A stretch of 64,000 nucleotides of DNA from contig NZ_JALKBY010000001.1 of NCBI RefSeq assembly GCF_023223645.1, positions 203,655 through 267,654 of the forward strand, in the 5' to 3' direction. A program made the translations under genes and the position numbers. The DNA is from Natroniella sulfidigena. GTDB taxonomy: Bacteria; Bacillota; Halanaerobiia; Halobacteroidales; Halobacteroidaceae. Under the pieces are notes generated by a model, which had not been told where the DNA came from, ran no database searches, and saw only the letters and a list, made by a program, of their open reading frames with translations. This document shows, one piece after another, positions 26,965-36,889 of the stretch (its first letter is position 1; each line of letters begins with the position of its first letter).

Positions 26965-27837
26965 TTGAATACTGAACTAAAATTGAACATGGTTGAATTA
27001 CCAACCGAATTGATCAAATTCATTACAGAAACAGAAGATATAACTAATCAGATTGAGTTTGAAGTAGAAAAAGAGATAATTGCAGATGAAGTTATTAAGG
27101 AGCATAAGGAGAAGAAGACTCCTTTATTTCATCTCCAAACTCCAAAGATAGAAGGAAGATTGTTTAAAACTGCTTTTTCTAAAGTTTGTGAATTGTTACC
27201 TGATAAGCAAGATGATTCTTTAAGTAAGCAATTTAATCAACTTTTAGCTGAAGATAATCAGTTTTGGGGCCAACTTGGGCGAAAGATGATTTTACAACAA
27301 GAAGATGTGATTAAGGAATTAACTATTGAAAAAGAGATTCCAATATCTTCACTGCTACTTGTGTTGCTTCAGTCTTTACGAATATTCTTAAAAGAGTATA
27401 GTCAATTTTATCAACGCTACCTTGAGCAGGGGGAATGGAAAGAAGAAAAATGTCCTCTCTGTGGTTGGCCTCCTTTAATCGGACATTTTATTGCTGGAGA
27501 TGATACTTTTGGTACTCAAAATTCCGCAGGGGCCAAATCTCTTTTCTGTCCTCTTTGTGATACAGATTGGCTGTATAGTAGGTTACATTGTTCTAGCTGT
27601 GGAGAGCAATTTTCCAAAGGTAAGCAGAACTATTTTTATGTAGAAGGTAATGATGGGTTGATTGTTAACCACTGTTCAAAGTGTAATTCTTATTTGAAGA
27701 TTTTAGATGAAAGGAAGTTGAACCTTACCTCCCCAAAATCACCTTGGATGTTATATCTAGAAACACTTCATTTGGATTTTTTAGCTGAGAAAAGAGACTA
27801 TAGTAGTAATCTTAATCTTTTTAATGAGAAAAATTAG
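26965..27837 (+). CDS. fdhE: formate dehydrogenase accessory protein FdhE
   Basis: A 290-residue maturation factor for respiratory formate dehydrogenase. The C-terminal half has four CxxC motifs typical of FdhE rubredoxin-like metal sites: CPLCGWPP near residue 155, CPLCDTDW near 188, CSSCGEQ near 201 and CSKCNSYL near 229. The N-terminal half is helical. In other bacteria FdhE supports sulfuration or cofactor maturation of FdhA. It starts at TTG 26965 after AAGGGGG and follows fdhABC. Confidence 0.88.
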   Translation: MNTELKLNMVELPTELIKFITETEDITNQIEFEVEKEIIADEVIKEHKEKKTPLFHLQTPKIEGRLFKTAFSKVCELLPDKQDDSLSKQFNQLLAEDNQFWGQLGRKMILQQEDVIKELTIEKEIPISSLLLVLLQSLRIFLKEYSQFYQRYLEQGEWKEEKCPLCGWPPLIGHFIAGDDTFGTQNSAGAKSLFCPLCDTDWLYSRLHCSSCGEQFSKGKQNYFYVEGNDGLIVNHCSKCNSYLKILDERKLNLTSPKSPWMLYLETLHLDFLAEKRDYSSNLNLFNEKN

Positions 27838-27853
27838 ATAAATATGATTGAAA

Positions 27854-27921
27854 AAGGAGACCAGGTTTTAACCTGGTCTCCTTATCAGTAAGGAAATGTG
27901 TTGCCAGAGGCAACTTTTTTA
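27854..27921 (+). terminator. double terminator after fdhE
   Basis: The first hairpin, AAGGAGACCAGGTT/AACCTGGTCTCCTT (27854-27883), is 14 bp with a minimal loop. The second, GTTGCC-AGA-GGCAAC followed by T6 (27900-27921), is the twin of the hairpin at 6189-6210. Confidence 0.8.
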
Positions 27922-28034
27922 TTTTAGATTAGATTTATTTAATTGGACTAGAATACTTTAAAACAAGGAAGTGGAGGCTAATGATAGGATTGAAAAAGCT
28001 AAAAATCTATGTTAAAATAATAAGGTGAATTTTA

Positions 28035-28130
28035 ATTAAGTTTGATTTCAAGTCTAAGTCTGAGTAAAAACTAGAACTTGATCTTTTAGATGGGTGATTT
28101 AGCCTCAACCTTAGACTTAAACTTAAGTTA
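28035..28130. repeat. dispersed TTAAGTY-arm hairpin element, copy C
   Basis: The left arm AAGTCTAAGTCTGAGTAA and the right arm CCTTAGACTTAAACTTAAG are complementary. The inner part (CTAGAAC..TTTTAGATGGG) matches copy D on the other side of yebC. Its orientation is opposite to copies A and E. The rest of the 317-nt gap before yebC is the double terminator and featureless AT-rich DNA. Confidence 0.65.
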
Positions 28131-28154
28131 TCAATTTAAAGGAGGTAGAAGATA

Positions 28155-28919
28155 ATGGCTGGACATTCTAAATGGGCCAACATCAAACATAAAAAGGCAA
28201 AAGAAGATAAAAGAAGGGCAAAGTTATTTTCTAAGTTAGTTAAAAAAATTACTGTTGCTGCTAGAGAAGGTGGTGGCGACCCTGAAATTAATAATGATTT
28301 AGATTTAGCAATTCAAAAAGCTAAAGATGCTAATATGCCTAAGGATAATATTGAACGGGCAATCAAAAGAGGAACTGGTGATTTAGAAGGGGTCAATTAT
28401 GAACAATTTGTTTATGAAGGTTATGCTCCAGCTGGAGTAGCCTTATATATGGATATCATGACCGATAATCGTAATCGTACTGCTTCTGAGATTAGACATA
28501 TATTATCTAAAAATGATGGAAACTTAGGAGAGAATGGTTGTGTTTCCTGGATGTTTGATCGGAAAGGACAATTGATTATTGATCGTAGTCAATTTGAGAT
28601 TGATGAAGATGAATTGATGCTTGCTGCGTTAGAAGCAGGGGCAGAGGATATTAATGTTAATCAAGATAGTGTAGAGATTCTAACTGAAGCTGGAGACTTA
28701 CAAGAAGTTAGAAAGACAATGGAGGCAGATGGTTATAAGTTTGATAGTGGAGATATAGCTATGATCCCTCAAAATGAAATTGTATTAGATAACTCGACTG
28801 ATGCTAAGAAAGTATTGAGATTAATGGATCAGTTAGAGGATCATGATGATATTCAGGATGTATATGCTAATTTTGATATTCCAGATGAAGTAATGGAAGA
28901 TATTCAGGATGAAATATAA
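28155..28919 (+). CDS. yebC: YebC/PmpR family protein
   Basis: A 254-residue member of the YebC/PmpR/TACO1 family, once called transcriptional regulators and now also linked to translation of difficult peptide motifs. Signatures are the N-terminal MAGHSKWANIKHKKAKEDKRR and the acidic central and C-terminal domains (YEGYAPAGVALYMDIMTDN, NRTASEIRHILSKN). A strong AAAGGAGG site sets the ATG. It lies upstream of bofC-ruvAB, its usual place in Clostridia. Confidence 0.95.
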   Translation: MAGHSKWANIKHKKAKEDKRRAKLFSKLVKKITVAAREGGGDPEINNDLDLAIQKAKDANMPKDNIERAIKRGTGDLEGVNYEQFVYEGYAPAGVALYMDIMTDNRNRTASEIRHILSKNDGNLGENGCVSWMFDRKGQLIIDRSQFEIDEDELMLAALEAGAEDINVNQDSVEILTEAGDLQEVRKTMEADGYKFDSGDIAMIPQNEIVLDNSTDAKKVLRLMDQLEDHDDIQDVYANFDIPDEVMEDIQDEI

Positions 28920-28975
28920 TTAAGTTTAAGTCTAAGTCCAAGGTTAAGTAAGAGCTAAATCCTATTTTTAGATGG
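28920..28975. repeat. dispersed TTAAGTY-arm element, copy D (partial)
   Basis: AAGTTTAAGTCTAAGTCCAAG, then TTAAGTAAGAGCTAA and TTTTTAGATGG. The reverse complement of the copy A core (AAGTAAGAGCTAAGACC) matches closely, so this is a shortened, inverted copy lacking the second arm. Confidence 0.55.
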
Positions 28976-29051
28976 AAAAATCCCCTTGAAAATTAATAAT
29001 TTATTTAAAAATTGGTTATGCTAGTATTAATTAGGAGTAGGGGGATTAAAT

Positions 29052-29696
29052 ATGAAATTGATTCGTAATATCTTATTAATTCCTGTGTTGATTGTGGCAG
29101 TTGCTGGTTTGACTTACTTGACCTTAAATTATGTCACTGAATCAGATTCAAACGAAGAGATCTCCGAGGTGGAATTAAATGAAGAACAGAATTTTGAGCT
29201 TAAGGACTTGATTGAGCAAGAACAAGACCGGATAGAGCAAAAATTAGATTCTTCTATTGATTTGGATTCAGAAGAGGAGATTGAGTTGGAATTTAATGAA
29301 ATAGATCAGCAAGATTGGCAGTTGAATCTAAATCAACAAAGTGAGTTGAAACTTGATACAGAAGGTATTTTAACTGATGAGGTTGAAGACCAAGAGGAAA
29401 TGAAAGATGAACAACCAACTGATGATCAATTCAATGAACAGCTAGAAGAGCAAGATACAGAAGAAAAATTAGAGGAAGAAGTAGAAGATAAGTTCTTTTT
29501 AGGGATGAAAGATGGTCAAGTAGCAGTTTATAAAGGGGATGCTTTAGAAGAAAAAGAGTTAGTAGAGGTGATGGAAGAAATACCTTTAGAACATCTTTCT
29601 GAAGAAGATATTGAGAGTTTACAAGTAGGATTAGAGGTTGAAAGTGAAGAGGAATTACTTAGAATCTTAGAAGGGTTTGCTAGTGCTAGAGATTAA
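29052..29696 (+). CDS. BofC-like protein with acidic linker
   Basis: A 214-residue protein with one N-terminal membrane helix or signal anchor (about residues 6-27), a long Glu/Asp/Gln-rich low-complexity stretch (about 30-145) and a C-terminal domain (about 148-212: FFLGMKDGQVAVYKGD, IPLEHLSEEDIESLQ) that matches the BofC C-terminal domain. BofC in Bacillus restrains SpoIVB signalling at the forespore checkpoint. Genes of this type lie beside ruvAB in many Clostridia. The acidic middle is the odd part. A sporulation role is inferred. Confidence 0.7.
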   Translation: MKLIRNILLIPVLIVAVAGLTYLTLNYVTESDSNEEISEVELNEEQNFELKDLIEQEQDRIEQKLDSSIDLDSEEEIELEFNEIDQQDWQLNLNQQSELKLDTEGILTDEVEDQEEMKDEQPTDDQFNEQLEEQDTEEKLEEEVEDKFFLGMKDGQVAVYKGDALEEKELVEVMEEIPLEHLSEEDIESLQVGLEVESEEELLRILEGFASARD

Positions 29697-29707
29697 TAGT
29701 TGTTGTA

Positions 29708-29731
29708 AACAGTCTTTATAGGCTGTTTTTT
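29708..29731 (+). terminator. Rho-independent terminator after the bofC-like gene
   Basis: AACAGTC-TTTATA-GGCTGTT with one wobble pair, continued by a T run. Confidence 0.75.
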
Positions 29732-29799
29732 CTTTTGGACAGGAAAATTTACTCTCCATGTTGAAGTTAGCAATGGGAGTAAATTAAGGAGGACAAATA

Positions 29800-30393
29800 A
29801 TGATTGCTTATTTAGAAGGGGAGTTAATTAGAACAGGAATTGATTATATCATAATTAATGTAGGAGGAGTAGGCTATAAGGTTTATATTCCGGCTAGTTT
29901 AAGTCATAAACTACCGGAAGTGGGAAATGAAGTCCAAGTACATACTTATAATTATGTTCGGGAAGATAAAATTAGTTTGTATGGTTTTTCTAGTTTAGAA
30001 GAGTTAGAGACTTTTGAGCAGTTATTGAGTGTTTCTAGGATTGGCCCGCAAGTTGCTTTAAATATTTTAGCTACTATTTCAAGTAGAGACTTTAAGTTAG
30101 CAATTCTCAATGGTGAAGTTGCAACCTTAAAGAAGGTCAAAGGAATAGGAAATAAGACAGCTAAGCGGTTGATTTTAGAGTTGCAAGAAAAAGTAGAGCT
30201 TGATAATATAGAAGAAGACGCTAATTTTTCACAAACAGAAGTTGATACTAAAGCAGAAGATGCTATTAAAGCATTAGTTAGTTTGGGTTATCAGCAGGGG
30301 CAAGCACGTAAAGTAGTACTTAAGGTAGCTCAAAGAGATGAGGAGTTGGATGTACAAGGAATAATTAAAACTGCTCTAGCTGATTTAAGTTAA
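29800..30393 (+). CDS. ruvA: Holliday junction branch migration protein RuvA
   Basis: RuvA binds four-way junctions and recruits RuvB. The 197-residue protein has an OB fold (MIAYLEGELIRTGIDYIIIN), helix-hairpin-helix motifs (LLSVSRIGPQVALNILA; KVKGIGNKTAKRLILEL) and a C-terminal RuvB-interacting domain (EDAIKALVSLGYQQGQA). It lies 12 nt before ruvB with AAGGAGG upstream. No ruvC is seen in this window. Confidence 0.96.
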   Translation: MIAYLEGELIRTGIDYIIINVGGVGYKVYIPASLSHKLPEVGNEVQVHTYNYVREDKISLYGFSSLEELETFEQLLSVSRIGPQVALNILATISSRDFKLAILNGEVATLKKVKGIGNKTAKRLILELQEKVELDNIEEDANFSQTEVDTKAEDAIKALVSLGYQQGQARKVVLKVAQRDEELDVQGIIKTALADLS

Positions 30394-30405
30394 GGGGGTG
30401 CAGAA

Positions 30406-31401
30406 ATGGAGGATAGATTTATCTCTCCGACTCAAAAGGAAGAGGATTTAGAATACAGTTTACGCCCTAATAGATTAGATGAATATATTGGACAAGAAAA
30501 GGTAAAAGAGAACCTTAAGGTGTTCATCCAGGCAGCTAAAGCGAGAGGAGAGGCTTTAGATCATGTTTTATTATATGGCCCTCCTGGATTAGGGAAGACG
30601 ACATTGGCTAATATTATTGCAGCTGAAATGGGGGTTGATATCAAGACTACCTCTGGGCCAGCTATTGAAAAGCCTGGCGATTTGGCTGCTGTTTTGACCA
30701 AGTTAAAACCACAAGATGTCTTATTTATAGATGAGATCCATCGTTTGAATCGAATTGTTGAAGAAGTTTTATATCCTAGTATGGAGGATTATGCGTTAGA
30801 TATTGTGATTGGCAATGGCCCTAGTGCTCGTTCAGTCAGATTGGACTTGCCTCATTTTACTTTGATTGGGGCAACGACTAAAGCTGGGAATTTATCTTCA
30901 CCTTTACGGGATAGATTTGGGGTGATCAGTCGATTACAATTTTATACAACAGAAGAGTTACAACGGATTGTCATGCGAGCTGCTAAGGTATTACAAGTAG
31001 GAATTGAACCAACAGGAGCAAAAGAGATTGCCCTGCGTTCACGAGGAACTCCTAGAATTGCTAATCGCTTTTTAAAGCGGGTTAGAGATTTTGCTCAGGT
31101 AGAGGGTGATGGAATCATTACTGAGGAGATTGCTCAAGAGTCTTTAGCACGATTAGAGGTTGATCAATTAGGCTTAGATAGGGTCGATCGTAAGATTTTG
31201 AATGTGATTATTAAAAACTTCGCCGGTGGTCCGGTTGGTTTATCTACCTTAGCTGCAGCAATCAGTGAAGAAGAAGAGACGATAGAGGATGTCTATGAAC
31301 CTTATTTATTACAGATTGGCTATTTAAATCGAACTCCACGGGGTAGAATAGCAACTAAGTTGGCTTATCAGCATTTAGGAATCGAGGTGACGGATGAATG
31401 A
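30406..31401 (+). CDS. ruvB: Holliday junction branch migration ATPase RuvB
   Basis: A hexameric AAA+ motor that drives branch migration with RuvA. The 331-residue protein has Walker [12 protein letters not shown] (about residue 60), Walker [11 protein letters not shown], sensor 1 (IGATTKAG) and a C-terminal winged helix ([30 protein letters not shown]). It overlaps the next gene by 4 nt (ATGA). Confidence 0.97.
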   Translation: MEDRFISPTQKEEDLEYSLRPNRLDEYIGQEKVKENLKVFIQAAKARGEALDHVLLYGPPGLGKTTLANIIAAEMGVDIKTTSGPAIEKPGDLAAVLTKLKPQDVLFIDEIHRLNRIVEEVLYPSMEDYALDIVIGNGPSARSVRLDLPHFTLIGATTKAGNLSSPLRDRFGVISRLQFYTTEELQRIVMRAAKVLQVGIEPTGAKEIALRSRGTPRIANRFLKRVRDFAQVEGDGIITEEIAQESLARLEVDQLGLDRVDRKILNVIIKNFAGGPVGLSTLAAAISEEEETIEDVYEPYLLQIGYLNRTPRGRIATKLAYQHLGIEVTDE

Positions 31402-31598
31402 GAGATGGTGGAGGTCTTTTAATCTTATTAGGAGTTTTATTAATTGTGGGAGGATTGATAGTTAGATTAGGCTTTCCATTAGGTAGGTTACCAGGTGATA
31501 TTCATATTCAACGAGGAAATTTTAGCCTTTACTTACCGATTACAACTTCAATACTGCTTAGTGTGATACTCTCATTACTGTTTAGATTATTAAAATAG
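31398..31598 (+). CDS. DUF2905 family small membrane protein
   Basis: A 66-residue protein with two hydrophobic helices (about residues 4-25 and 46-65) separated by the family motif [22 protein letters not shown]. The function is unknown. The ATG overlaps the ruvB stop by 4 nt, so translation is coupled; this neighbourhood is common in Clostridia. Confidence 0.85.
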   Translation: MRDGGGLLILLGVLLIVGGLIVRLGFPLGRLPGDIHIQRGNFSLYLPITTSILLSVILSLLFRLLK

Positions 31599-31613
31599 AA
31601 GGGCTTGATTGAG

Positions 31614-32843
31614 TTGAAAATTAAAGTTTTAGTAGTGCTTATATTATTAGTTGTAGCTATAAGTCCAGCCAATGCTGAGGAAAAAGTAATTAAGATTGGT
31701 TTATTAGATGGGGTTGAAGAGGTTAAATTAGAAGCTGAATCAGGATTTGAACTTTTAAATGCAGATGATAAAGAGAAGTTATTGTCTCAATCAAGATATG
31801 AAATTAGTAGAGAAGATGATTATTTGAGTAAAGATGGTAATAATAATTTTAAGAAGGAGCAAATTCTTTTTAGGACAGCTGAAAGTGATGACTTAATTGA
31901 GGTTAATGGTCAAAAATATCGCGGAGATATAGAAATTTTAAATTCAGCAGCTGGATTGATTGTGATTAATCATGTTAAAATGAGTGATTACTTAGCTAGT
32001 GTAGTAGGTAGTGAGGTTATCTCTAGTTGGCCAACGGAAGTTTTGAAAGCTCAGGCAATTGTTGCTCGAACTTATGCCTTAAGAAATTTAAATAAATATC
32101 AAAGTAGAGGGTATAATTTATCTAATACTGTAAAATGTCAAGTTTATAGAGGGGTCAGTGCTGAAACTGAGCGAACAATTAAGGCGGTTGCAGAGACGAA
32201 AGGTCAAGTTATTACATATGATGATCAGTTGATTTCAGCAGTTTATCATTCTACTGCGGGAGGTAAGACTGCTAACTCCTCTACTGTTTGGAATGGGGGT
32301 AGTCCTTATTTAAAGAGTGTAGTGTCAAATGATGAACTATCTCCACATTATAGTTGGCAAGAAGAATATACTAAAGATGAGCTTGAAGATATATTAAGGG
32401 CCAACGGACTGGAGATATCTAAGCTGAAAGGGATTTCACTAAAGGGTGTTGGCCCGTCAGGAAGAGCTAAAGAGGTTATAATTCATGCTAAAAATGATGA
32501 ATATATTGTTAATAATTCACAAATTAGAGATTGGCTAGAATTAAAGAGTACTAACTTTTCTATTATTGGAGAAAATATTTTGGAGTTTAATCAGTTTGAT
32601 GATAGCTTCGACTTTGATTTTAATTTTAGTTGGCTTGATCAAGAGTATAATCTGACTCCTAAACAACGGTATTTGTTCAAGGGTTATGGTTGGGGTCATG
32701 GTGTAGGGATGAGCCAGTGGGGAGCTTATCAAATGACTGTAAAAGAAGGGGCCAACTATCGAGAAATATTAAAACATTATTATACAGATGTTGAAATTGG
32801 AGAAAATAAAGAGGATAGTGGAGGAATTGCAGATGAAGGTTAA
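31614..32843 (+). CDS. SpoIID/LytB domain protein
   Basis: A 409-residue exported protein related to SpoIID, the lytic transglycosylase that degrades peptidoglycan during engulfment. A signal peptide ([22 protein letters not shown]) precedes the catalytic domain, whose key Glu lies in [20 protein letters not shown]. The C-terminal signature is [21 protein letters not shown] 31614 is preferred over TTG 31605 because AAGGG at 31599-31603 is too close to the latter. Its placement between ruvAB and queA suggests a general SpoIID/LytB paralogue. A role in sporulation is plausible but not shown. Confidence 0.88.
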   Translation: MKIKVLVVLILLVVAISPANAEEKVIKIGLLDGVEEVKLEAESGFELLNADDKEKLLSQSRYEISREDDYLSKDGNNNFKKEQILFRTAESDDLIEVNGQKYRGDIEILNSAAGLIVINHVKMSDYLASVVGSEVISSWPTEVLKAQAIVARTYALRNLNKYQSRGYNLSNTVKCQVYRGVSAETERTIKAVAETKGQVITYDDQLISAVYHSTAGGKTANSSTVWNGGSPYLKSVVSNDELSPHYSWQEEYTKDELEDILRANGLEISKLKGISLKGVGPSGRAKEVIIHAKNDEYIVNNSQIRDWLELKSTNFSIIGENILEFNQFDDSFDFDFNFSWLDQEYNLTPKQRYLFKGYGWGHGVGMSQWGAYQMTVKEGANYREILKHYYTDVEIGENKEDSGGIADEG

Positions 32844-33858
32844 AGATTTTGATTTTGAACTACCAGATGAATTAATTGCCCAAGAACCAATGGAACCACG
32901 AGATGAATCTAGATTAATGGTAATTAATAGAGAAAAAGAAGAGATTGAAGGTAGAATCTTCAAAGAGATCATCGATTATTTTGAAGCTGGAGATACCTTA
33001 GTCAGAAATAATACTAAAGTTATTCCTGCTCGCTTATTTGGCCATAAGGAAGAGACAGGTGGTAAGGTTGAATTTTTATTATTAAATCGAGTTGAACTAG
33101 ATAGATGGGAGACCTTGGTTAAGGCTAATGGAAAAGTTAGAGTAGGTACTAGAGTAGTCTTTGGAACTGGAGAGTTGATTGCTGAAGTCAAAGCAGAAAC
33201 TGACTTTGGTGGTCGGGTAGTTGAGTTTGAATATACAGGTGTTTTTGAAGAAATACTAGATAAGTTAGGCAATATGCCTTTACCGCCTTATATTACTAAA
33301 GAGTTAGAAGAAGCTGATAAATATCAGACTGTCTATGCTCAAAAAAGAGGAGCTGCAGCAGCACCAACTGCTGGACTTCACTTTACTGATAAGCTATTAG
33401 ATAAGATCAAGGCTAAAGGGGTTAATATTATTGACATTACTTTACATGTCGGCTTAGGTACCTTTAGACCTGTCAAGGTAGATGAGATTGAGGAGCATGA
33501 TATGCATTCAGAGTACTATGAAGTATCTCCAGAAGCTGCTGAAGTGATCAATCAGACTAAAGAGCAAGGCAAGAAGGTGATCAGTGTTGGAACAACTTCG
33601 ACCAGAACTTTAGAAACTGTGGCTGATGAAGATGGCACTGTAAAACCAGAGAAGGGTTGGACCGATATATTTATCTATCCAGGATATGAATTTAAGGTAG
33701 TAGATGCTTTAATCACTAATTTTCACCTGCCACAATCTACCTTATTAATGTTAGTCAGTGCCTTTGCTAGCCAAGAGTTGGCTTTAAAGGCATATCAACA
33801 AGCAGTTAGAGAAGAGTATAGATTCTATAGCTTTGGAGATGGAATGCTGATTTTATAA
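32833..33858 (+). CDS. queA: S-adenosylmethionine:tRNA ribosyltransferase-isomerase
   Basis: QueA transfers and rearranges the ribosyl group of SAM onto preQ1-modified tRNA to make epoxyqueuosine. The 341-residue protein has [37 protein letters not shown] and [19 protein letters not shown] 32833 is 7 nt after GGAGGA; the longer frame from 32788 would overlap the upstream gene more and is foreign to the family. It overlaps the SpoIID-like gene by 11 nt and pairs with tgt. Confidence 0.95.
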   Translation: MKVKDFDFELPDELIAQEPMEPRDESRLMVINREKEEIEGRIFKEIIDYFEAGDTLVRNNTKVIPARLFGHKEETGGKVEFLLLNRVELDRWETLVKANGKVRVGTRVVFGTGELIAEVKAETDFGGRVVEFEYTGVFEEILDKLGNMPLPPYITKELEEADKYQTVYAQKRGAAAAPTAGLHFTDKLLDKIKAKGVNIIDITLHVGLGTFRPVKVDEIEEHDMHSEYYEVSPEAAEVINQTKEQGKKVISVGTTSTRTLETVADEDGTVKPEKGWTDIFIYPGYEFKVVDALITNFHLPQSTLLMLVSAFASQELALKAYQQAVREEYRFYSFGDGMLIL

Positions 33859-33961
33859 TTGATAGTTGATAGTGTATAGTTTATAGTTAAATTCAAAAAC
33901 TTAAAATCTTTCTAGTGGTCTTAACTATCAATTATCAATTATCAACTATCCACTATACACT
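33856..33961. repeat. GATAGTGTATAG/ACTATCAATTATC hairpin repeat, single copy
   Basis: The left arm (TTGATAGTTGATAGTGTATAG, then TATAGTTAA) and the right arm (TTAACTATCAATTATCAATT..ACTATCCACTATACACT) are complementary. They match the arms of the element at 2791-3039, including the inner AACTTAAAATCTT. It lies in the queA-tgt gap. Confidence 0.7.
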
Positions 33962-33972
33962 GAAATTACTGA

Positions 33973-35112
<1,140 letters not shown>

Positions 35113-35183
35113 TTAAATAAAGGATTTATTTAAGAGATAATGAATATAAAAATAGAAATGTAAAAAAATAAAGGGGGATGATG

Positions 35184-35468
35184 ATGGATCTATTAGTAAA
35201 TTTATTGATATGGGCAGGTATTTTTGCTGTGTTTTGGTTTTTGTTTATTAGGCCGCAGAAGAAAAAGCAACAAGAACATCAGGAGATGTTATCGGATTTG
35301 GAAGTAGGAGATCAGGTGATTACAATTGGAGGGATTAAAGGATCAATTACTGCTATTGGTGATGAAGAGGATTTGAAATTAAAGATTGCTCCTGATATAG
35401 AGATTGAGGTTACTAAAAGAGCAATTGGTAGATTGGATAATGAACCTCAAGATAGTATAGAAAATTAA
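35184..35468 (+). CDS. yajC: preprotein translocase subunit YajC
   Basis: A small accessory subunit of the SecDF translocase complex, with one membrane helix (about residues 3-23, ending in FWFLFIRPQ) and a cytoplasmic basic and beta domain (LEVGDQVITIGGIKGSI). Three in-frame ATGs stand in a row at 35178, 35181 and 35184; the last has the best spacing to AAGGGGG. It lies upstream of secDF, with lepB and an HD gene in between. Confidence 0.92.
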   Translation: MDLLVNLLIWAGIFAVFWFLFIRPQKKKQQEHQEMLSDLEVGDQVITIGGIKGSITAIGDEEDLKLKIAPDIEIEVTKRAIGRLDNEPQDSIEN

Positions 35469-35485
35469 GGCAATGGGAGGCCATT

Positions 35486-36034
35486 ATGCTAGTAACTAAA
35501 GAAGGTGTTAAAGAATTAGTTGAATCAGTTGTAATTGCAGGGGTTTTGGCCTTCTTCATTATAACTTTTGTAGTCCAATCATTTGTTGTGCAAGGACATT
35601 CGATGGATCCTACATTAAATAGTGGAGAGAGATTATTTGTTAATAAGTTCACCTATAATTTTAGGGAGCCTGATCGTGGAGAGATAATTGTTTTAGAACC
35701 TAAACAAAATCCTGATTATAGATATATAAAGAGGGTCATTGGATTGCCAGGTGATGAGATTAAGATTGATTCTGGAGAATTAATTATTAATGGAATCAAA
35801 ATTAATGAAGATTATCTTCCAGAAGAGATGAGAGGAAGTTATGGGCCTTATCAAGTTCCTGAAGAGCATGTATTTGCTTTAGGTGATAATAGAAATCAAA
35901 GTTCAGACAGTAGAATGGAATCTATAGTTGGTTATGTTCCTTATGATATGATTGATGGGAAGGCCTTTTGGGTTTATTGGCCTTTGAATCGAATTAGGTT
36001 ACTAGAAAGTACTTCTTATCCTGAATTAGAATAA
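35486..36034 (+). CDS. lepB: signal peptidase I
   Basis: A membrane serine protease that removes signal peptides from Sec substrates. The 182-residue protein has an N-terminal membrane helix (about 12-34), the catalytic Ser in GHSMDPTL (residue 39), the catalytic Lys in YIKRVIGLPGD (residue 82) and box E (ALGDNRNQSSDSR). It is inserted within the yajC-secDF run, a functional match with protein export. Confidence 0.95.
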   Translation: MLVTKEGVKELVESVVIAGVLAFFIITFVVQSFVVQGHSMDPTLNSGERLFVNKFTYNFREPDRGEIIVLEPKQNPDYRYIKRVIGLPGDEIKIDSGELIINGIKINEDYLPEEMRGSYGPYQVPEEHVFALGDNRNQSSDSRMESIVGYVPYDMIDGKAFWVYWPLNRIRLLESTSYPELE

Positions 36035-36054
36035 CTATTTAGAATAACTTTACA

Positions 36055-36082
36055 AGCTGCCTTGATTTGAGGTGGCTTTTTT
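36055..36082 (+). terminator. Rho-independent terminator of lepB
   Basis: AGCTGCCT and AGGTGGCT pair with two wobbles, followed by a T6 tract. Confidence 0.75.
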
Positions 36083-36124
36083 CACAGCAGTTGATAAGAT
36101 TCATTAAAAATAGGGAGGAAAGCT

Positions 36125-36790
36125 ATGGGAAAAATTACAGTGATGGATATCAAAAAAAATGACAAAGTCAGATCATATATCAGACAAGCTGATAAACATT
36201 TAAAGGAAATAGGATTTACAGAGCATGGATTTAGGCATGCTGGATTAGTAGCTGATACTGCTGGAAATATACTATCAGAACTCGATTATTCAGCAAGAAT
36301 GGTTGAGTTGGCCCAGATTGCTGGTTATTTACATGATATTGGTAATGTTGTTAATAGAGAAAAACATGCCTACTCCTCTGCCTTATTAGCTGAAAGAGTT
36401 TTAGATAATTTAGATATGCCCTATGATGAGATTAGTCTGATTATCGGAGCTATTGGAAACCATGATGAAGGTTGTGGAAAGCCTGTCAATCCAGTTGCTG
36501 CGGCCTTAATTATTGCAGATAAATCTGATGTGCATTGTACTAGAGTGCGAAATAAAGATATTGCTACTTTTGATATTCATGATCGAGTTAATTATGCCGC
36601 TAAGAAATCAGTTATTGAGATTGATCAAGAGGCTGAAATTATTTCATTAGAGTTGGAAATTGATACAGAAGTGAGTATAGTTATGGAATATTTTGAAATC
36701 TTTTTGACTCGGATGTTAATGGCTCGTAAAGCTGCTGAAACTTTAGATTGTGATTTTAATTTGATCATTAATGATGTAGATCTATTCTAA
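36125..36790 (+). CDS. HD-domain phosphohydrolase
   Basis: A 221-residue HD superfamily metal-dependent phosphohydrolase. Candidate metal ligands are the early His in GFRHAG (38), the HD pair in GYLHDIGN (70-71), His/Asp in GNHDEGCGK (113-114) and Asp in ADKSDVH (132). The C-terminal part (about 150-221) is not a domain I recognise. The substrate is unknown; nucleotide or cyclic nucleotide hydrolysis is typical of the superfamily. It lies between lepB and secDF in its own short unit. Confidence 0.8.
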   Translation: MGKITVMDIKKNDKVRSYIRQADKHLKEIGFTEHGFRHAGLVADTAGNILSELDYSARMVELAQIAGYLHDIGNVVNREKHAYSSALLAERVLDNLDMPYDEISLIIGAIGNHDEGCGKPVNPVAAALIIADKSDVHCTRVRNKDIATFDIHDRVNYAAKKSVIEIDQEAEIISLELEIDTEVSIVMEYFEIFLTRMLMARKAAETLDCDFNLIINDVDLF

Positions 36791-36802
36791 CTATTGATTC
36801 AA

Positions 36803-36831
36803 TTGACAAGCTATTTAAGAAAGGATATAAT
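36803..36831 (+). promoter_or_regulatory. consensus sigma-A promoter of secDF
   Basis: TTGACA (36803-36808), 17 nt, TATAAT (36826-36831): a perfect match to consensus. The start is near 36838. Confidence 0.9.
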
Positions 36832-36889
36832 TAGAGCGGTAGATAATATAAATCTAAGTTAGAGTTAGTGGAAGAAAGGAGTTTAAGCT

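Noticed and set aside
29746..29785. Hairpin AATTTACTC..GAGTAAATT before ruvA as a riboswitch
   Set aside because: It is a short stem that does not cover the AAGGAGG site and matches no known class; too weak to call.
31569..31613. Start of the SpoIID-like gene at TTG 31605
   Set aside because: The ribosome site AAGGG at 31599 is too close to 31605; TTG 31614 has proper spacing and directly begins the signal peptide.
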